64,000 nucleotides of DNA from Ascaris suum (taxonomy: Eukaryota; Nematoda; Chromadorea; Rhabditida; Ascarididae), in contig CM024190.1 in the NCBI GenBank assembly GCA_013433145.1, positions 1,302,001-1,366,000 on the forward strand. The letters run 5' to 3'. How positions within the stretch are numbered: the stretch's first letter is position 1; each line of letters opens with the position of its first letter. Below are positions 10,856-23,843 of this stretch, in pieces. The notes under the pieces are model-generated. The model was given only the letters and a program-made list of their open reading frames with translations. It searched no databases and was not told the DNA's origin. The position numbers were made by a program, and so were the translations under genes.

Positions 10856-12692
10856 TTTTAATAAAATTCCCACTTAATAAAATCATTTTAAAGCAAGCGA
10901 AATGGTAGAGATTTTTCTGAGTAATTTCTTCGAAACTTTTTCAGTTTCGATGTGAATCAAATGGCTATGAGCGAATTACCCTCGAGGTTTTGAGAGCGCC
11001 GCAAATATCGAACGCCTCTGAAGTTGGATCCATGAAATGCGAATACTGAACGATGACGCTGTCAAAGACTAAGTTTTAGGCCATTGCTGACTTAATGAGG
11101 TGTGCAAATTCACTTCCGCCAAAAAAAAAAGCATAATCTAAGTTGGATTTTATGAGAGAGTTGAATTCCTTACAAACAATGAGTCCTCCATACAATGCGT
11201 CAACCGGACATCGACACACGCTTATTAAAGCAAATTGATTTCTGGTGGAAGTTTACAATTAAGAATGAAAGTAGCTCACAAAAAAATGACTTAAAAAGAG
11301 TGAATTTATTAGTACTGCAGCAATTCTCAGCGAATGCACGGTCTCCTCAGGAGGTAAGACACTCAGGAGGAAATGACAGATGAAAAAAATAACCTTAAAA
11401 AAAATTCAGAAATTTTGGCCAATTATCAATGACGGCGATGGATAGGTAGGTTTCATGAGCAGTAAGCAATAACGTTTCAAAGAGGAATATAACGATGGAA
11501 CGAATGAGAAGGTAAAAAAAAATTGTGATCAATGCACTCGCGACAACCATCGAAAATGGTTGATCTCATACCCTCTTGTAATCCAGAACAATGTGAAACA
11601 TTTCTCGAGTGCAAACAACTGCGAGACAAACGATTACGAACTACGAATAGTCATTAGTTTTTAGATGGAAAGAGAAAATCTACTATAGCATTTTCTAATT
11701 TTCTGTTTTCGAATCACTAACCTTTTCCACGAAACCAAAGTAAACAGCATAGCAAATTGCTAGAATCTGTTTTGCGAAAACCTTAAATGCCCTTTTGAGC
11801 GCCCAAATATAAAGATATTATAGAATCATTGTCATATGAGCGGAAGAACGAACGCTTAGCCCAAAACAGCTGAAAAACTAAAATTTAAACAAAAATGCCT
11901 TCTCTATTCGAATCACTATGCAAGAAATTTTGAAGGCTAGAACACGGTTCTAAGTCACGAATGGGAATAAGAGCAAATCGTCGAAATAGCTCGTATTCCG
12001 TCTAAATTCATGCTGGAACTTAGAGTTTTTACGTAAAATTCTCTCAAAACTTTTGTACGGTCGCGTATTCCTCTAAGTAATGACCGTTATAGAAAATGAC
12101 TATTTAAAAGACGCTGATAGTGCAAATATTAGAAAACGAGTTTTCGAAAGTATTTGTTTTGATCGAGTAAAATTGGTGCATACGTTTCTCCAATGTTGGA
12201 TTTGATTGAATGTTCGTCTGTTGCGAAAAGATCTAAATTTCTGGTTACTTTGTGGTAAATATTTCTTTGATATATTGAAAAAGATTTTCTCATACGAATA
12301 TATAATCGACGAAAAGAAAATTTCTGCTATAGAAATTTTAATTTTTCTCCATAGAAATGAATTATATGTAAATTTATGGTGTTTTTAAGATGCCAACTAT
12401 GAACTATGAATAAATTCAAATTAACATGCGAAGATAGAAGAGTGTACGGTGATGATGCTCAGAACTAACGATATGACATATTATTAAGAACTTTTAGATT
12501 TATAAGGCAAAAAAAAAAATTTAACACCGAGATAAAACGATGATTTTGAAGATACTTTAGGAACGCAATTTAACAGCAAAAACATCAACAATGGAATAAA
12601 CGGAAACTGACTTAGAAATTAACGCTTAAATATACTTCGAAAAAAAGTGTGCAGGAGCACAGAGATTGAAGAGAAAGTAATAACATTTCATC

Positions 12693-12714
12693 AAAAAAAA
12701 AAAAAAAAAAAAAA
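12693..12714. repeat. Poly-A run of 22
   Basis: Uninterrupted A homopolymer; several shorter runs follow within 600 bases. Confidence 0.9.
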
Positions 12715-13819
12715 CTTGTTCTCAACGTTACACATAATAGCGTCAGGTGCAGGAAAAAAAAAACGTTACTGATTACATAGTAAAAAAAATTTTTTAATGA
12801 AAAAAAAAACGCTGTTCCTATCAGATCTTCTAAGCATAATCATCTGTTGAAGTGCAACAATCGGTAGCGCGAAAAAAAAAAGAAAAAAAAATTCACCATT
12901 TGTTTACAAACAACTCGCGAGATTTTCATGCGACATTTTCGATAATATGAAGAGAAAAACGTATATACGCATTCTGTTCGTCTTTATCGACAAAATTCAT
13001 CAATGAATTAATTACCGTTCATAAAATTACGTTAATAACGAGTAGGAAATTGTTTCGAATATTGAATCTTATATGAAACCAATAAAATAAGTATGCAATG
13101 ATGAATGTGTTTTTATTAAGTGAATTTTTGAAGAAATTAAAAAAAAATGATTAAATTGATTTTTGAATGAAATAGTTTCGGATAATCTTACAAATGAGAA
13201 ATTTTAAAGATTTTTTAAGTGAATTTTTTCTTCGAATGGAAAAAAAAATTTAAATGAAGAAAAAAAAATTTGAAAATTATTTTAAAAATGTTCGACAATT
13301 AAACGTATTTTGAAAATTCAATCTTGAAGTGGTTCATGAAAGTGTACTCATACTCTTATAATTGATCTTAATCGAAGCGAAAATATTGCATGACTTAAGG
13401 TGAAAATCCACAACGAAAATCCCAAAAGTCTACTCAGCGCAATTCTATAAAACTTGATGGGTTAATCAATAGGCTTAATTTTGAGCACGTTCAACACCAA
13501 ACATTCGAACAGTGTGTAAAAACTCGCCATTTCAGCGGCTTCGGTCAACTCATTTTTTGATAACAATGCTCAGTTATCTGCGGGCAGAATTCGAGATTAA
13601 TTCGCCAATGAATTAATTTTGGGTCAACCCCCATCAACCCGTTCGACCAACCAGCAGAAAGAAAATACCATGATCGAACCATCTGAACTTGCAAAATTTT
13701 TATGAGGACACTTTGCATATAAATTTTGCAAGCTAGACAAAAATGAATAAAAGAACGCGGAACTCTAGGCCGAGAAAACGCTAACAAAGATTGCCGGTCA
13801 AAACCAAGTAAAAACGTTT

Positions 13820-14010
13820 AGAATCAACTGTGTTGGCAAAAACGCGACCGCCCTTAAACACACCACCATTTCCCAACCAACCAATCAGTAATCAGAATCG
13901 GGTTAGGGGCGTGGCATAATGGGAACTAAGAGGCGGTCTTCACTACGAGAACCAGCTCGTTGTATAGAGCGCCCACCCGCAGCGCTGCTACATTACGCCG
14001 GATTTGAACG
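13820..14010. promoter_or_regulatory. Promoter-like patch with CCAAT and GC/KLF boxes
   Basis: A GC-richer patch in AT-rich surroundings contains CCAATCA at 13881-13887 and a GC-box/KLF-type site GGGGCGTGGC at 13906-13915, followed by a GC-rich stretch with GCGCCCACCCGCAGCGC near 13970. These motifs work in either orientation. The patch lies 10.8-11 kb upstream of the zinc-finger exon in the sense of lin-29 transcription, so it is one candidate for an internal promoter or enhancer. The motif match is the only evidence. Confidence 0.25.
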
Positions 14011-15942
14011 CAATAACGGGACGTTGTTGCTTCCCGCTTAGTGAGATTTGAAGGCGAAGTTAGAATGGAACTTTTGCTGGATTGTAATACGATCGTTGGG
14101 AATAAACGGATGCAAACTGTGCGAAATTCTTTCCAACAAAAAAAAAAAATGCTAACCACGATCGAAAATTATGTCACATGTTGTGTGATATAGATGACAA
14201 AAAAGGAATTATTGCCAGCCGACTTTTAGTTCATTGCACAAAATGATTCAATGGCTTGCAGAAAACATAGGTTATATACATCGAAGTAAGAAAGCAGAGT
14301 GTCTCTTTGAACAATGAACCCAAACTGATATGAAAGAATGTCGTCTCGAAATGACGAAATGAGACTGGAAAAAAAAATATTTCGATGAGGTAAAACGAAA
14401 CGGATAAGATCTTTCGAAAACAATAACTTCTCAACTGAAGCGTAAATAATTTGAGATGCACAAATTGAATACTAAAACTATCGGAAAATTGTTTTCAAAA
14501 ATTATTATCAATATCTTAAATTTAAGCGCAATAAAATTTTATACCAGAGTGGAACTAAAGATGGAGTAATTTTTGAAATTATCAAAAATTATCAACCAAC
14601 TAAAAATATTCTCATTTGATTAATTTCGACTGTTTTTTTTGTGGTCGTGTTGTTTTTTTATTAGTTGAGAACGGGGTAGAACAGTGATTACCGGCAAACA
14701 ATAGCGCATAATTAACATTGTTCACAAATTGTCACACAATTATTTCGCATTATCCTCAGTTTTTCTTTTCTTTTAATGAAAAACGTTCATAGAAATTCAA
14801 CGAAATTGGAAAATTTTTCAATGATATCAATAACCTAGAATTAATTTCAGTTCTAACATCTGAATGATACATTCAAAGAAATCGTTCATTGATGGAATGT
14901 AACACGTTGTAATTGCAAAAAAAAAAGACAAGAAAAAAGAGGCGATTAAACGTATATCAACGATTTTCTTCATTCGCCATTATTGCATCAATTATGGTAA
15001 ATGTGAAGTTTGCAATATATTGCAATGCTTCTCAATGAAAGAACGTTGAATTTGAAAAATACAAAAATATGGACTTCCGGATATGCTAAAATTTGCATAA
15101 CATTAATCGATATTTTCATCAGTATTTGTTGAATGACATATTTCATCAATATTTATCAGTATTTTTTAATGATAAAGGCTGCTAATCACAATAGAAATTT
15201 GCGAAATTTGACATTTTTTTTTACCAATGCAATAAAGACTAAATACATCAGCAAATAAGGCTAAGTGATTTCTAAGTGTCCCGATAACCGACATTTGAGA
15301 ATTAGATTACATGAAATACACCCATAAATATGCATTAACATTCGCCATCAAATAGCTTTGAAAAGTTTCAGAAAAGATTTAACTAGCTTCCTTTATATCG
15401 TTTAATTTCTTCAGAAGAAATGAACATTAAATTAAGACTTCTCGAAGAAGACTAACTTAGTTTTTTGGCAACAGCTATGAATCACCTTCACTGAATAATT
15501 ATTCATCAATGATGACTCATAAGTCCTACTGAAAGGCAAATTTATTCAACAGGAGATAAAAAAACTGATTTCTAATTTGTGAGAAAAATTACTAATAAAA
15601 ATGAATGCAGAAACTAATTGTATTGTTGACAACGTTTAAATATCACCGTTGTTAAGAAAGAGCTGATAACTAGTTTCGAGCAGGACAAAATAGACTACAA
15701 TCAAGGCGACAACACAAATATCATCTTTAAAGATCTTGATATTATATTCGTATCTAGATTCGGTAATAATATTTGAGTGAATGAAAAGCGGATGTACGAT
15801 AAACAATATGAAAGTAGAAAGTATCGAAATCAATTCATATTCGATGAATGCGATATATAACGTAACGATAATTATTTTCATTTATTCTATTGCTGAAAAA
15901 AAATTTTTTTCTTTTTTTTTGAAAATTATCGAATTGCAACAG

Positions 15943-16047
15943 AAGAACAACATCTATGAAGTTTATCGTTTCTCAGACAAAACGAAAAAATCTCGTCCTC
16001 CACGTAAAAAGTTAAAAGAAGAGTTCACTGAAGAACTGGATGCGTAA
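15943..16047 (+). CDS. Candidate terminal coding exon, basic C-terminus
   Basis: A T-rich tract at 15904-15920 is followed by an acceptor-like TTGCAACAG ending at 15942. From there a phase-0 frame encodes 34 residues to TAA at 16045-16047. The product has Tyr/Phe residues, then a basic cluster KKSRPPRKKLK that resembles a nuclear localisation signal, then an acidic EEFTEELDA end. The stop codon overlaps an AATAAA signal. The frame extends upstream to 15781, but that part is low-complexity. The family is not recognised. It could be a nested plus-strand gene's last exon or a chance ORF, and no upstream exon was identified. Confidence 0.28.
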   Translation, partial: KNNIYEVYRFSDKTKKSRPPRKKLKEEFTEELDA

Positions 16048-18910
16048 TAAAAAAAAGTTGAGGGGCATATACTGAAATTGTCATAAACTTTTCGACAAAT
16101 ATGTGGTCGTATTGAATTATAGGAATATAAAATTCACGTAAATCAAAATTGCAACCGTTGCTCTCATTTTCTTGAATTCGAATATATAACTGAATGAAAT
16201 GGAAGAACGAAAATATGATCAAGCGTACAATAAGTCGATAGACGTTTAACGAATCAATGAGCAAATATTTCGTTTGTTATCTATCAAGCCATTCTTTTGT
16301 ATATTTACGAAATAAACTATTACTCCGAATACTTTTATTCAACTATAGAATGCCTATTTCATATGCATTGAAATAAGAATGATTACGCATAGTGCTTTTA
16401 AAAGGAATAAATAGTGCTCAACTCTACTAGAATTCTTGAACGCGATTCATATTACGTCGACTATTTAGCTGTAAAAGCAAATAAATCGTTAATGAGAAAT
16501 AATATAATTAGCAATAATAAAAAAGCAACAAAACAGAACAACTATTGCAATATCGCCGATTACGTATATGAATCGCTAGAAAATGAACAATAAAATCACC
16601 ACTATTAGAAAAAATATCATTTTAAATTAAATTCCAACAAATAAGTAAAAATCCACCGATAATTCATATTCTATTTTTTTTTCGTCATATAGAATTCTCA
16701 AAAAATAATTTGCACTAAATAGCGCAAATATAATCAATTTATGCAATTAGTATTGCAAATTCACCACGAATATGTGTAGAACATTTCAAAATCGCTCTAA
16801 AATGAATCATCTATTGCTCATTCGATAACGATCAGCTACTTCTGTCAACCAATAATAGATAGACAAGCTTGAGATTAATCGTTTTGATGAATGAGATCAG
16901 AGATCTTCTCATGCAATAAACCGAAAACTTGTGAAACTTTTATGCAAGAACGAAAGAATTGTACTTAGCCAAAAAAAACTTTACAAAATGGATTTTTCTT
17001 TTTATTTGCTGAAAGATGTTAGAGGCGCTCTGCATGTGATTGCTAAGAAGTGGCGAAAACAGGATTCCTAGAACAACAGTAGAATTGACAAACGTTGCAT
17101 TCGTAGATTTTAACGATCGATTAGCTAGTGTATCGGATAGCTAGATCAGTAATACTGTAATGTCTACAATCAAAACACAATTGCATTGCATACTGTTGAC
17201 ACTTAACATCTAATAGAATAGCGTGAATAAAACAACGGCCACATTGCCACAGTTGGCGAACTCATCAAGTATGGTGATTGCATTCGCATCACCGCATTCC
17301 ACATTCACATCATTCAAGAAGAAAGAAACAGTATTCATTGAAGAAGAATCGTGTTGCAATTAGGGCAAATTTTATACAAACATTGAATTTCAGCTGTTCA
17401 AACTGATTAGAACCTGTCAAGGCGCTTCTTATAACCAACTTATGATTATCGTTTTAAAAAAAAACATATAATGAACTGTAAAACCCAACAGGAGACTAAA
17501 TAAGTTGCGAACTATTCCGTACGACTGAGGACAACGTGCATGTTTTGGTAGAGTAGTTCAACCATAGAAAAACGAAAACATATCATGGATCACCGCTTAA
17601 GTAGTAAATATACCAATAAATCCGAACGTAAAGTTCTTTTCGGTGTTTAAAAAATGAGGCTCTCGATATTTACACGCTGGAAAATCCTGCTCAGGAAGAC
17701 CATATTCACGATTTGGTTCGCTACGATTTCTGACATTCTCGCACAAAACAGTACCTTTCTCTCATGGTTTGATCCCTAAAGCATCAACGCGATGAACTTT
17801 GAGAGCCCGACACACTGGATTTGTAAAAAGTTTTCTCATTAGAGAGGGAGAGGGTGAAGAGGATTGGAATTCGAGCTCAGGCGTTTCAATTTGCGAGGAA
17901 AGTTGGAGGTGCTATAAAACAACGGATTTAAAAGGAAAAAAAAATCCAACTTCTTAGATGAAGGTACAAAAACCGGAAATATGTGAATGGCTCTGCAATG
18001 TTTTTCTCCCAAGCAAAAAACACAAAAACAAAATAACACGTCATAAAAACTTGCATCACGATTATCATCCATCAAATGTGTGCTCAGGTTTCCATGATGA
18101 ACTAGGGGCATGATCATGAATAGGAACGCTCCAATATGCTCCAAATGCAATGGATTCGATGCTCATAATCATCGACAAATGCAACACCCGCACAAAACTC
18201 TAATTCTATTTCGGCCAATTTTTTCATACAATCGTTAATCGGCTGATCCGACAGCGGGTATGTTTTCTGTGGAAATGCATAGAGATTTGAAATTTGCTAT
18301 GGAGTGTACGACATTAGAAAGTAGCAGTTTACTGAAAATGTTGAGGTTTCTCACAAATGTACTCATCGAATACGTAATAAATGTGAGAAAAGCATGGAAT
18401 GCGTTTGATGAGCACCAATAATTTTTCTTTTTTTCTTTTTAAATTTTGATAGCGAATTTAATCCGCCAAAAATTTGTTCATCTCGATAGCACTCAATTAA
18501 GTTCAATAAAAGTGAACTTGTTGATTCGAATAAATTATTGAAGAAAACGAAATTTGACGATATTAAATCAATTCAACTAAATGGAACGTTTCGTTGAAAT
18601 TGTAAATTTATTCGAACTCGTAAATGCTTTTTTCATTTCGTAGGAACAATTCTTATCAAACAATCTTGATCATTTGTAGCATCAAGATCATCAATGAGTA
18701 TGTCGTTCTTTCATTCCACCGACGCCATTCTCTACTTAGAATGCTTCTGGCATAAAAACATGTGAATTTTGAAAGAATCCCACGAAAAAAAAAACGCAGA
18801 AAAAGAAGGCAGCGAGGAGAACACGGAAGAAGTGACAAAAAAAAGAATCAAACTGAATCGATAAACGAATTTGTGGAGAGGAAAAAATTTGGAGTGTAAA
18901 ATGTTTACTA
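16048..18910. other. Intronic stretch, nothing recognised
   Basis: AT-rich sequence with no repeat array or convincing ORF. The 103-codon minus ORF at 17839-18150 is within chance length and shows no domain. Confidence 0.55.
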
Positions 18911-18913
18911 CAG

Positions 18914-19237
18914 CTGGTGGTTACAAAATTCAAAACGCTGAAAAGAATTCTTTTATCAGGCACCTTCCTTATTATTCTGCTTAGTTATTTATTATTTGCA
19001 GTAATTACATTGCATTTTATAAAGAAAAAATATCCGCTAGAAGTCTATGATCGTTTTGGTGACGAGCTTTTCATAGAGGATAACCTTAAGCATAACAAGA
19101 TAAGAAGAACGCTGAGGAATCATTTGCCGTCGACATGGATAAATCCGCACTATAGGACCGAAGGATCGGCACAATTACATGCGATTAAAGAATCGCTAAA
19201 TCTTCGGTATCGGTCTAAGAATTTCTGGCATCGCTAG
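18914..19237 (+). CDS. Candidate exon encoding a type II membrane segment
   Basis: After an acceptor-like TTTACTACAG ending at 18913, a phase-0 frame runs 107 codons to TAG at 19235-19237. Residues 5-11 are basic (K5, K7, K10, R11). Residues 12-35 form one strongly hydrophobic span, followed by KKK and a hydrophilic stem with a DRFGDELFIEDN segment. This is the layout of a signal-anchor protein such as a Golgi glycosyltransferase N-terminus, but no catalytic domain is present and no family was recognised. The first in-frame ATG is not near the 5' end, so it would need an upstream exon. A second protein-like frame follows at 19306-19554 in another phase, so splicing between them is conceivable. 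Confidence 0.25.
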   Translation: MVVTKFKTLKRILLSGTFLIILLSYLLFAVITLHFIKKKYPLEVYDRFGDELFIEDNLKHNKIRRTLRNHLPSTWINPHYRTEGSAQLHAIKESLNLRYRSKNFWHR

Positions 19238-19305
19238 ATCTGATGATGACGCTAATTAAGAGAAGTTGTGAGGATTGCTCACAAGAGCAAGCTGGAATTG
19301 GGTGA

Positions 19306-19554
19306 AGAAACGTAAACAAGACGCTATCAAGAGCGAAGAGCCGCAGCTTGCGCTCAAACGAAGCGACTGACTGCCTCGGAGAATCATCCAGCCGTCCATG
19401 TGTTAGAGAAATAACCCTCACAAAAGAAGAAAAATCATTTTTAGTGATAGAGGAGACGAATCGAAAATATGGCATGAACTCAATTCAAAGACTAGCAAGA
19501 AGCAACTTTTTTGGCGACGGACATCGAAACGTTTCTGAGAGCCGAAAAACATAG
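19306..19554 (+). CDS. Protein-like ORF following the membrane-segment ORF
   Basis: An 82-residue open frame bounded by a TGA at 19303-19305 and a TAG at 19552-19554. It is rich in Arg, Ser and Glu, and includes a charged EITLTKEEKSF block and an NRKYGMNSIQRLARS block. It has no recognised domain and no ATG near its start. It follows the 18914-19237 frame by about 70 bases in a different frame, so it might be the next exon of the same gene, but the possible splice sites between them are weak. Confidence 0.15.
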   Translation, partial: RNVNKTLSRAKSRSLRSNEATDCLGESSSRPCVREITLTKEEKSFLVIEETNRKYGMNSIQRLARSNFFGDGHRNVSESRKT

Positions 19555-20595
19555 GAAATTACTTGTAGTAGTGTAGACAATAGCAAGCATGTTTGCAAAA
19601 ATCAAAAGCGACAAATATACTTCCAAGCAATCTAATGCAGACCGCAGACAGGAATTTCAAATGTTCACTAAACGCTCATTCTACTTGAAGTCGCATAATG
19701 GAAAACATTCAGTACTATGCTTCATTAAAGGGTTACATCCTTAACGCAACGATAATCAAACTCTGCGCACAACCGCTAAAGGATTTTTTTTTTTAGATGA
19801 GCAGAATCAAGCGTTTCGGAGTGATTGCAAACAAGCGCTTACTTTCGGCTTCGACTTCGGAGCGATAACCACCAACGACTGGTAATAAAAGTTTTGCTGA
19901 AGGTGCAGCTGGAGCTATGAAAACAACAGAGTGATGGTGTCAAGCTGCCAATGCCACCGAATACGTTATACGAACGAGATTTGTCGGTGGGTTTAAGGTA
20001 GAGTTCGCTGATGATGGTTTCCCAGAAAAATTAGCTGTTTACTGCAAATACATCGTCACCTACTTGAGAATCCATTTCACTCAGCAAACTACATACACAA
20101 TCTAATAAGTGAGCAGAAAAAAAAAACAAAGATGAAATCACCTGTAAACGTTTCTTTTTTAAATGAGTTTGTTGAATTCGTTGAATACTGTGATGTATTG
20201 CATTCGAAGGCTGTTACGTCAGAGAGAAATAATTTGCATATCGAAACAGAAAAAAAAGAGCGAAGAGCAAAAAATAAAGAATTTTTGACTTAAGTTCCTA
20301 GAAGAAGAGAAACGAACAATTTCTCATAATTTAAGAACGAATAGAAAAGTGATTCAGTGCAAACAACAGAAAAAAAAAAAAACGAAATCAACTATGCAAC
20401 AAATTGACATTTACCATTGCGCAGCATTAAAACGCAAACTTGCTGGTGGTAATGAGAGAATGTTACACGGTCCAACCTTGATTTTATCCTCATAGAAACG
20501 CTATAGAACATAATAATCCAAAATATATTCGTATTTCTTTTTGATGCTACCATTTGCCATATCATATAATACATATACCTACCCGAAGAGACGAA
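19555..20595. other. Intronic stretch, nothing recognised
   Basis: AT-rich sequence with A-runs near 20118 and 20370; no convincing ORF or repeat. Confidence 0.55.
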
Positions 20596-21003
20596 TCAAA
20601 AGAAACAACACCAAAGTAACGTATGGGTTCGCGAGCGGTTATGAGGAACGTAGCTTGCTTTATCGACAGAACTAGACGCAGTGCCTCCGATTTCAGGAGT
20701 ATTGCAATAAAATAAGCAAACAACTGATGTATCGCATCGCATAAGCTCAAATATAAAGTTCACCCCATAAGATTCCCCCGAAAATGGCGCGCTTATGATA
20801 CCACCTCTTAAACTTTGAACAGTTGAACCGATCTGAACATCTGTGAATAAAAGTTGATGCAATCCATAGATAACAGATATGCGACGGACAAACAATACAT
20901 CGATAACCTGACTAAATACCGCTCGACGCTCAAAAGTTGGTGATGAAAAATAGAATGGTCGAAGTGGTTCGATAGGTAAGACTTTACGATTTACTGTCTG
21001 CAT
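20596..21003 (-). CDS. Unidentified 135-codon ORF, unusually long for this DNA
   Basis: An ATG-initiated minus-strand ORF ending at TGA (20598-20596). The frame stays open upstream of the ATG for more than 20 further codons, giving about 155-160 codons without a stop. That is longer than the roughly 125 expected as the chance maximum here. The product has mixed, globular-looking composition: a VLFVRRISVIYGLHQLLF hydrophobic stretch around residues 37-54, then a Gly/Ser-rich middle and five cysteines in the C-terminal half. No family was recognised and no signal peptide or membrane segment is clear. It is co-oriented with lin-29, so it could be an unrecognised exon, a nested gene or a TE remnant. 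Confidence 0.3.
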   Translation of the reverse strand: MQTVNRKVLPIEPLRPFYFSSPTFERRAVFSQVIDVLFVRRISVIYGLHQLLFTDVQIGSTVQSLRGGIISAPFSGESYGVNFIFELMRCDTSVVCLFYCNTPEIGGTASSSVDKASYVPHNRSRTHTLLWCCFF

Positions 21004-22562
21004 TGCAGATGACGAGTTTACATTAATAATGAGCCTATTCGATATGATAGAGTAAATACGATGCGATTATTTATACTCGTTCATTAGCAAAAAATTATCG
21101 AAAAATACGTTTATGCAATAGAAATTTACTTCCTCTCAGTGTATTATTTCATAGTATGCACATGAATGAAGGGAGCACCTATCAATGTTGCTTACTTTAT
21201 TGAGCAAGCATTTGGGTGATTCGTTAGCCGATTCAATGGAATATGGCCGTATTAAGAGGCATAACTGTTTGTCGCCCTTTCACAGTGTTAACGTTTCATC
21301 GAGCATGAAATGTTTACATGTTGCGAATGTGGAAAATATAAGAAATTTCATCTCATATAAATTAATCATTCAATTAAAACTTTTCTAGAGTCAATAATTT
21401 TAATCGATTTAAGAAATCAATTCACCCGTTTCACTAACGATGAATGAAATGAAAACGTAAGAGGTATTAAATGAGCGGATATAAATCCAATGAGCATTTT
21501 TTTAGTTATTTGATAAAATTTAAAACTTTCTTTCAAGTTTATAATTAAATTATGAATCAGAGCAAGAAATAAAGGAAAGCGCAGTCGCTAGCTTTGTATA
21601 ATTTACCGACTTGCTATATAAGGAAATTTTCATGCGATAAGCTCATCGTGAATTATTATAAAGTTTAAAAAAAAACATTTTTACTGGTCTTTTTTCACTT
21701 CTTTTGATACCTCAAATGCAATCAATCAATGCGTCACGTTCTTTTTCTCTCTCTTTTTTTGCTGACGCTTTTATTGCACACAAATTAAGCTATAATCTAA
21801 AGAAATGTTTGTTCTTTTTCTCTCTTCCTCACTTTCTGACTGCAAAGATATTGATAATTACGTCGGAGGTAAGCAGCTATCATCATTGGCTTGGCCTTAT
21901 TCCAGGAATTCACTTGAATATAAGCGAGGTGACTAACACAGCGATTCAAATAAAACAGGGATCAACAAGTCTTAGAGTGCATTTATGCGAACGTTTTTGG
22001 AAATTTAAGTGAAAGCGACCATGAGCGACTTCGGCATGGGAACAAATCACAATATCAAGTACAGGAAACATGCATGCCTCTCAAACAAATGCGGTACGAG
22101 AGATAGGGGGATGAGATGGAAGAGGAAGACCACAACGAGTGAATGATGAGAGAAATCGCTTCACAATACATTCATGAAGGCCATACGTGCAGGTAGAGCA
22201 CATCGTACCAGAGACACGATGAGAGTATAAAAAAGCGTCAACAACGCACCATCGAACTAATATTTCGTTGTGTGCACGTAAATTTAAAGAAACAAGTTTT
22301 TAAATTAAATGCTTCATAAGCAAGAGAGAGAAAAACGTTGCGATGCAGACAGCTAGCTGTCTTGTTGAAACGATGACGTTATATGCAGGAGCCAAAAAAA
22401 AAAGAAGTCTCCGATTATGTTAGTGACAAACTGTAGAAATCATCAGAGGTTCCCTTCCATCGACTTTAAAAAGAAAAAACGATTTTTGCAGTCTACACGT
22501 TCGGCAAAAATAATAGTCTGGAGATCGGAAAATTTCAACATAAGTTGCCGCAATTCTTTCCA

Positions 22563-22582
22563 TTTTTTTTTTTTTTTTTTTT
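22563..22582. repeat. Poly-T run of 20
   Basis: Uninterrupted T homopolymer, one of the few long T-runs on the plus strand. Confidence 0.9.
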
Positions 22583-23810
22583 GGTGAATAGTTGCTTGAA
22601 TTTCGCACTTTATACCGAAGTGAAGATCAAGATCAACAGGTCAATTAAAAGTGCAAGTTGCAGAAAGAAAAACTCAACCGTCCAGAGTACAAGTATTACA
22701 GTATACGGCTGCAGTAAACATGCCTCGACCAAGTACGATTAAAATGAACTTCTTTCACGATCAACTACAGTATCTGTATTTCATTTCTCTTAGCTGTTCG
22801 AATTTCAACTACATGTGAATGCGTTTAGCAAAAAAGTTTCGGTCATTTTTTTTATAGTAGTTTTTTTTAACGAAGTTAATCATTATCATTTTGAAAGTAC
22901 TGTTAACGGAAATACGATGCTAAACATTGTTATTATTGATATAAAGAACATATAAAGTAAATACAAATGAACTAATATGGAAAAAACAAAATCATATTAG
23001 CATATAATGCGCCATGTAATATATGTTAGATGAATTTTTAACTCGTGAAGTGGATTTCAATATCAGCAGGAAAAAAAAATTAAACAGCAAAACAAACTTG
23101 AAAATTTCAAAACTTTTTAAGTTTCAGAAATAATCAATAAAATTTCTAGGACTCATTTTTCTATCATCTTTCCCGCATACAGCGAGAAATTCCCCAATTG
23201 CGTATATGCACAGATCAATAGTGCAACGTAAATGGATCACTAACACTAATTTCACTATACTTCCGCCTTCATTAAAGAATCCTCTCGAAATGATCATAGT
23301 AAGAAATAAAAACGACCGGACGTTATTTCAGGACAACTGCAAGAGATTTCATCCTTACCAGCTTCATCACTTCAGCAATTTTCGCCTTGTTTCTCCCCAC
23401 AGCAGCATGCACCTTCTGAAAGACAAAGTGAGCTGCTAAGTGGAAGAACAAACAGCGAACGCTGCAATGATTGACATTTAAAAAAAAAAAACGAAAAGAA
23501 AAAGCGCAGGCTGGCGAGACAAGCAATCAAGTGTGAGTGCAAAAACAACGTTTACTGCATTAAAAAACGCTTGTACAAACATGTTTTTTCAAAGGAATAA
23601 GCAGATTCGACGGTTTGAAAAAAAAAAACAATAGAAAAATTCTCTGACAAACTTAATGCATCTAAACCACCAAAATGATCGGTCGGAAAGAAGTTCCATT
23701 TGACAGAACATGTTACAAATTCAGTCCTTTTTTTTTACTGAATTTAATGGTCGTAATATTTTTCGATGGTCAGTCAAAGCTATCTGACAGAAATGTAGAC
23801 AAATACACAT

Positions 23811-23843
23811 ACAGACAGACAGACAGACACACACACACACACA
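23811..23843. repeat. (CAGA)n / (CA)n microsatellite
   Basis: About four CAGA units pass directly into about eight CA units. Confidence 0.9.

Larger units (their letters stand above)
10856..15900. other. Intronic stretch, A-rich, with one promoter-like patch
   Basis: It is mostly AT-rich with a 22-base A-run at 12693-12714 and several A-runs between 12.69 and 13.27 kb. The only compositional change is the GC-rich patch near 13.82-14.01 kb, listed separately. ORFs are short and featureless. Confidence 0.6.
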
